From Streptomyces griseoluteus (GTDB taxonomy: Bacteria > Actinomycetota > Actinomycetes > Streptomycetales > Streptomycetaceae), in assembly GCA_000717735.1 (NCBI GenBank), contig JOBE01000009.1, forward strand, positions 151,570 to 215,569: 64,000 bases of DNA, given 5' to 3'. Positions within the stretch are counted from its first letter, which is position 1; each line of letters opens with the position of its first letter. The notes beneath the pieces are model-generated. The model saw nothing but the letters and a program-made list of their open reading frames with translations. It made no database searches and had not been told where the DNA came from. Of this stretch, positions 60,569-64,000 are shown piece by piece. Both the position numbers and the translations under genes were made by a program.

Positions 60569-62074
60569 TCAGCGGCGCGGCACCGCTTCTCCGCTGGCCG
60601 CGTCCACCACGGGCCGGTCGCCCAGCGGACTCTTGAGCGTCACCGTCCGCGTGATCTCCTTGGCGACCAGGATGCACACCCGGTCCGGGTCGATCGGCTT
60701 CTCGGCGACCCGCACCGACACCTGCGACGGGGTCTCCTCCGCCGTCACGGTGTACGTGCTGCACACCCCGCCCCAGAAGCTGACCGTCAGCTTCCGGCCG
60801 TCGTCCTCCGTCCGGAACGACTCGATCTGCCGTACCGGCGCCGTACCGTCACCGTCCGGCTGGGAAGGCGTCGGCGAGGGCTTCGCCGGCGGCGTCAGGT
60901 ACTCCGGAGCCACCGCGGCCCGCACCACCGTGTACGGCGCCCCGTCCGCCGGGTCCGCCGTGAACAGCCACGACGGTACGAGCAGCCGCTCGCCGTCCAC
61001 GTCCTGCGCGGCGAGACCGAACACCGCACCCGTCACCGGCACCTGCTCGGGGGGCGCCATGTCCACGGTCGTCCGGCAGGGCGGGGTCGGGGCGGCGTTC
61101 CCCGGCACCGGCTCCTGACCGGTCCCGACGTCCGGCCGTCCCGCGTCGGGCGCCTCGCCGGCCGGCGGGTCGGTGGCGCAGCCCCCGATGCCGATCGGGC
61201 CGGTGCCCTTCGAGTCCTCGTTCAGCCGGGCGAGCGCCTTCGCCGCCCCGATCACCGGATACGTGGCACCCTCGACCGGCTCCTTGAGCGTCCCGCTCCC
61301 GGCCACCGTCCGGCCGTCCCGCGCGATGTGCAGCCCGGTGGACCAGCCGTAGGTCGGCAGGCCGCCCACCACGGGATCGGCGTTGACCACCCGTACCGAA
61401 CCGTTCATCACCTGGGTCGCGGAGACCTTCGCGTCGTCCTGCCCGAGCGCCTTCAGAACGGGAGCGGCCGCCGCCTTCGCCGCCGCCTCGCTCAGCGGCG
61501 TACCGCCCGGCGAGGGCTTCGTCTCCCCCGGCGGCGGACAGGCCTTGCCCTTGAGACAGGTGTCACCCGCGGGGCCGCCCTCGTACCAGGAGTACGTCCA
61601 GTTCCCCGGCGCCTTCCGCGTCACGTCGAGGCGCGGCCCCGAACCGTCCTTCTCCGGCCGGATCGTCCAGACGTCGCCCACCAGGGCGGGGCTCCCGGAC
61701 ACACCGAGCGCCTCGGCCAGCCTGGTCACCTCCGCCGAGGTGACCAGGCCCCCGGGCCGGTGGACCGCGGCCGAGGAGGGCCCCTGGGGGAGTGGGCCCT
61801 TGGCTGTGTAGACGGTCCCGTTCGGGCCGCCGCCGGGATCCGGCTCGCCGGGCGCGATCCCCGGACCGCCCCGTGTGTCGGCGCTGCCGCTCCCCAGCCG
61901 CAACGGAGGGGGCGGCCCGGCCGCGTCGCCGGCCCGGGCCTCGGCCCCGGTCCCGCCGCCACCGGACGCCGTGGTGGCGAGGTAGACGCCACCGCCACCG
62001 GCGAGCAGCACACCCGCCGCCACCGAGGCGGCCAGGACGTTCCGTCGCCTCCGTACGTTCTCCGTACCGCTCAC
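60569..62074 (-). CDS. Single-pass secreted or membrane-anchored hypothetical protein
   Basis: A 501-residue protein. A basic N terminus (MSGTENVRRRRNV) precedes one hydrophobic segment (LAASVAAGVLLAGGGGVYLA, residues about 14-36), with no lipobox. A Gly/Pro-rich linker at 37-95 follows. The large extracytoplasmic part contains a possible extracellular domain with several Cys (DTCLKGKACPPPG, GGCATDPP, PPCRTTVD, FWGGVCSTYTV, RVCILVAKEI), probably forming disulfides. No enzyme motif is recognised. A Streptomyces membrane protein of this layout is common and uncharacterised. It is followed by the strong shared terminator. Confidence 0.85.
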   Translation of the reverse strand: MSGTENVRRRRNVLAASVAAGVLLAGGGGVYLATTASGGGGTGAEARAGDAAGPPPPLRLGSGSADTRGGPGIAPGEPDPGGGPNGTVYTAKGPLPQGPSSAAVHRPGGLVTSAEVTRLAEALGVSGSPALVGDVWTIRPEKDGSGPRLDVTRKAPGNWTYSWYEGGPAGDTCLKGKACPPPGETKPSPGGTPLSEAAAKAAAAPVLKALGQDDAKVSATQVMNGSVRVVNADPVVGGLPTYGWSTGLHIARDGRTVAGSGTLKEPVEGATYPVIGAAKALARLNEDSKGTGPIGIGGCATDPPAGEAPDAGRPDVGTGQEPVPGNAAPTPPCRTTVDMAPPEQVPVTGAVFGLAAQDVDGERLLVPSWLFTADPADGAPYTVVRAAVAPEYLTPPAKPSPTPSQPDGDGTAPVRQIESFRTEDDGRKLTVSFWGGVCSTYTVTAEETPSQVSVRVAEKPIDPDRVCILVAKEITRTVTLKSPLGDRPVVDAASGEAVPRR

Positions 62075-62141
62075 CGCAAAGCTCCCTCGTCTCGACCGGA
62101 CGCCGATGGGACGGAGCGGACGGGCGGACGGTTCCCGTCCG

Positions 62142-62348
62142 TCAGCCGCCGTACTCCGCGGTGGCGTCGATCAGCCGTGCCGAGGCGGCCGGCACGACCA
62201 CCCCGTGGATCAGTGCGGGGGACACCGGAGCGGGGGCGGGGGAGACCTCGGTGACCCAGTGGGGGGCCATCCGAGCGCCGTCGCCGCACAGCTCGGCGAG
62301 GCTCGGCTCGGACTCGTGTCGCTCGCGCGGAGCGGGGTACGTGGTCAT
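62142..62348 (-). CDS. Small hypothetical protein upstream of membrane protein
   Basis: A 68-residue frame with protein-like sequence (SLAELCGDGARMAPHWVTEV, IHGVVVPAASARLIDA) starting at an ATG at 62348. It is read toward the membrane protein gene with a 67-base gap and divergent from the PfkB kinase gene. The ribosome site is weak, so the call rests on coding character and position. Confidence 0.6.
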   Translation of the reverse strand: MTTYPAPRERHESEPSLAELCGDGARMAPHWVTEVSPAPAPVSPALIHGVVVPAASARLIDATAEYGG

Positions 62349-62387
62349 GGCCGCACCGTATGCACCGCACCACTCCGGAGAAAAGCC

Positions 62388-62401
62388 CTACTCTGGGGTA
62401 G
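62388..62401. promoter_or_regulatory. Inverted repeat in divergent promoter of small gene and PfkB kinase
   Basis: CTAC-N6-GTAG, centred between the two divergent start codons. A weak candidate operator, supported only by symmetry and position. Confidence 0.35.
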
Positions 62402-62477
62402 TTTCCACTGCTCGGCAGACCCCGCGCCACCGGGTAGCGTGAACTGTCATTACCGCCTTCCCGCAGGAGCACCCGCC

Positions 62478-63452
62478 GTGCGCATCGCAGTCACCGGCTC
62501 CATCGCCACCGACCACCTCATGACCTTCCCCGGCCGGTTCGCCGACCAACTGGTGGCCGACCAGCTCCACACGGTGTCCCTCTCCTTCCTCGTCGACAAC
62601 CTCGACGTCCGGCGCGGAGGCGTCGGCCCCAACATCTGCTTCGGCATGGGACAGCTCGGCGGCAGCCCCATCCTCGTGGGCGCGGCCGGCTACGACTTCG
62701 ACGAATACCGCGGCTGGCTCGACCGGCACGGCGTCGACACCTCCTCGGTGCGCATCTCCGAGGTCCTCCACACCGCCCGCTTCGTCTGCACCACCGACAA
62801 GGACCACAACCAGATCGGCTCCTTCTACACGGGCGCGATGAGCGAGGCCCGGCTGATCGAGCTCAAGGCCGTCGCCGACCGGGTGGGCGGGCTCGACCTG
62901 GTCCTGATCGGCGCCGACGACCCCGAGGCGATGCTCCGCCACACGGAGGAGTGCAAGACGCGGGGGATCCCCTTCGCCGCCGACTTCTCGCAGCAGATCG
63001 CGCGCATGGACGGCGACGAGATCCGCACCCTCCTCGACGGGGCGACCTACCTCTTCTCCAACGAGTACGAGAAGGGCCTCATCGAGTCCAAGACGGGCTG
63101 GACCGACGCCGAGATCCTCGACCGCGTCGGCCACCGGGTCACCACGCTCGGCTCGCGCGGCGTGCGCATCGAGCGCGTCGGCGACACCCCGATCGAGGTC
63201 GGCTGCCCCGAGGAGACCGCCAAGGTCGACCCGACGGGCGTCGGCGACGCGTTCCGTGCGGGCTTCCTCACCGGTCTCTCGTGGGGTGTCGGCCTGGAGC
63301 GGGCCGCGCAGGTCGGCTGCATGCTCGCCACCCTCGTCATCGAGACGCTGGGCACCCAGGAGTACACGCTGCGCCGCGCCCACTTCATGGAGCGCTTCAC
63401 GAAGGCGTACGGCGAGGCCGCGGCCACCGAGGTCCAGTCCCACCTCCACTGA
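62478..63452 (+). CDS. PfkB family carbohydrate/adenosine kinase
   Basis: A 324-residue kinase of the ribokinase superfamily. The N-terminal motif RIAVTGSIATDHLMTFPGRF, the GGVGPNICFGMGQLGG substrate/glycine block and the C-terminal DPTGVGDAFRAGFLTG signature, with the catalytic Asp in GVGD, are intact. The closest type I recognise is the actinobacterial adenosine kinase-like group, so the substrate could be adenosine or a sugar such as ribose. The start is the GTG at 62478 with CAGGAG nine bases upstream; longer frames add Arg-rich sequence only. A repeat-rich intergenic region follows. Confidence 0.93.
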   Translation: MRIAVTGSIATDHLMTFPGRFADQLVADQLHTVSLSFLVDNLDVRRGGVGPNICFGMGQLGGSPILVGAAGYDFDEYRGWLDRHGVDTSSVRISEVLHTARFVCTTDKDHNQIGSFYTGAMSEARLIELKAVADRVGGLDLVLIGADDPEAMLRHTEECKTRGIPFAADFSQQIARMDGDEIRTLLDGATYLFSNEYEKGLIESKTGWTDAEILDRVGHRVTTLGSRGVRIERVGDTPIEVGCPEETAKVDPTGVGDAFRAGFLTGLSWGVGLERAAQVGCMLATLVIETLGTQEYTLRRAHFMERFTKAYGEAAATEVQSHLH

Positions 63453-63470
63453 CGGACCCACTCCGCCGAA

Positions 63471-63504
63471 CCGGCACCACTTCCCACCCGGGGGGCGGTG
63501 CCGG
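63471..63504 (+). terminator. Hairpin downstream of PfkB kinase
   Basis: An 8-bp inverted repeat (ccggcacc / ggtgccgg) with an 18-base loop, 19 bases past the stop codon. Moderate strength. Confidence 0.5.
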
Positions 63505-63507
63505 CCG

Positions 63508-63852
63508 CGTTGCGGGCAGTAGCGCCGCCGAACCGGTGCCCACCAGTCCCTCCGCCTCTGGTCCCGCCGGGGCGGCGCCCACCCTGGCCGTCGCCCACCC
63601 CGTTGTCGGCAGTCGCTCCGCGGGGGCGGCGTCCCCCTGTCCGTGGCTACCCCCGTTGTGGGAAGTCGTTCCGCTGTTGCGGCGCCCACCCCTGCCCTGG
63701 CCGTCGCCCACCTCGTTGTGGCCAGTCGTTCCGCCGGGGCGGCGCCCACCCTGGCCGTCGCCCACCTCGTTGGGGCAGTCGTTCCGCTGGGGCGGCCCAC
63801 CCCACCCGTCGCCCACCTCCGTTGTGGGCAGTCGTTCCGCTGGGGCGATGGG
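63508..63852. repeat. Degenerate tandem repeat block (units about 50-60 bases)
   Basis: About six to seven contiguous units, each anchored by a core like GTTGTGGGCAGTCGTTCCGC and continuing through gggcggcgcccacc to gccgtcgcccacctc. Clear unit starts are near 63602, 63655, 63715, 63769 and 63821, and unit length varies from about 52 to 60 bases. The 63715 unit (54 bases) looks closest to the consensus. There are no unique spacers between units. Confidence 0.88.
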
Positions 63853-63940
63853 GGTCCCCCTGCTCGAGGGAAGCCGAGAGCTCGGGGGAGGGTGGGCACA
63901 GCGGGACGGCGCCCTTTGCCGGGCCTGGGCTTCCGCGCCC

Positions 63941-63981
63941 TGACCCGCACCCGGGATACGGCCAGCTGCTGGTGCGGGTCA
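63941..63981. terminator. Hairpin near window end
   Basis: 11-bp arms (tgacccgcacc / ggtgcgggtca) with a 19-base loop. Probably the terminator of a gene beyond the window, or of read-through from the kinase gene. Confidence 0.5.
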
Positions 63982-64000
63982 AGGCACAAGGGGCGGAGGC

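Larger units (their letters stand above)
63453..64000. other. Gene-free 3' region with terminators and repeats
   Basis: No supported gene to the window edge. It holds the PfkB kinase's hairpin terminator, a degenerate tandem-repeat block, an extended imperfect inverted repeat around 63847-63892 with ggggg/ccccc arms and CTCGAG/CTCGGG, and another hairpin at the end that may belong to a neighbouring gene outside the window. Confidence 0.6.

Noticed and set aside
63508..63852. CRISPR array
   Set aside because: The repeats are directly contiguous, diverged and variable in length, with no unique spacers and no cas genes nearby.
63453..63989. Minus-strand open frame through the repeat block and kinase gene
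   Set aside because: Its translation merely reads the DNA repeats (RNDCPQRGGRRPG-type periodicity) and is antisense to the kinase.
1..64000. Mobile elements, tRNA/rRNA genes, attachment sites or a replication origin
   Set aside because: No transposase, integrase, tRNA-like cloverleaf or DnaA-box cluster was seen. Base use looks uniform across the window, with no clear sign of recent transfer, including in the polysaccharide operon.

Overview
The window is a stretch of Streptomyces-type chromosome. Base composition is very G+C-rich, GTG (and occasionally TTG) starts are common, ATGA stop/start overlaps are frequent, and the gene set and order (glnII, glnA, lipA-lipB, aceE, sucB-lpdA, pepA, cobS, cobT, cobU, pspA, nadA) match what I remember of the core chromosome of Streptomyces coelicolor near SCO2160-SCO2215. 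That comparison is from memory and was not run. I see no integrase, insertion sequence, tRNA, rRNA or CRISPR array. Most of the window is vertically inherited core, and the main accessory-looking unit is a polysaccharide operon.

Layout. 1-6.7 kb: a truncated membrane protein with a sigma-factor-like N terminus, a tyrosine phosphatase, an NAD-dependent epimerase, a PepSY-type membrane pair with His-rich loops, and a winged-helix regulator. 7-13.2 kb: nitrogen assimilation, with type II and type I glutamine synthetases (glnII, glnA), each preceded by a four-part GlnR-type box. Between them lie an oxidoreductase, a MocR-type regulator, an ArsC-like protein and a small basic protein. 13.2-17 kb: RDD and DUF4191 membrane proteins and the lipoate pathway (lipB, lipA). 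17-26 kb: a large NsdA-like regulator, an FAD amine-oxidase-like protein, a TIGR01777 epimerase, a GNAT protein, a TetR regulator divergent from an SDR, a DUF4240 protein, a second SDR and a WYL regulator. 26-35 kb: the 2-oxoacid dehydrogenase block (aceE, GntR regulator, sucB, lpdA) and pepA. LipA and LipB lie 10 kb away and would supply the lipoyl groups that the E2 subunit needs.

35.4-42 kb: a five-gene, tightly coupled plus-strand operon. It encodes a secreted CE18-like deacetylase, a PelF-like GT4 glycosyltransferase, a polytopic membrane protein, a spherulin-4/GH135-like protein and a GH114 endo-alpha-1,4-polygalactosaminidase lipoprotein. These are the enzyme classes of the fungal galactosaminogalactan cluster combined with the signature glycosyltransferase of the bacterial Pel pathway. 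I propose that the operon makes and trims a partly deacetylated, amino-sugar-containing exopolysaccharide. This is the most interesting system in the window.

42-48.6 kb: the late cobalamin genes cobS, cobT and a CobU with an N-terminal metallo-beta-lactamase-like domain, interrupted by a membrane protein, a rhomboid-like protein and an MprF-like lysyl-phosphatidylglycerol synthase. 48.6-55.2 kb: an envelope-stress flavoured group (HtrA-like lipoprotein protease, methyltransferase, DUF3043, PspA, PspAA, a NarL-type two-component pair). 55.4-64 kb: an RND efflux pump, nadA divergent from an A-type iron-sulfur carrier, a Pro/Gly-rich membrane protein, a small conserved-looking protein, and a PfkB sugar/nucleoside kinase followed by a degenerate tandem-repeat block. 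Many transcription units end in long, near-perfect hairpins.
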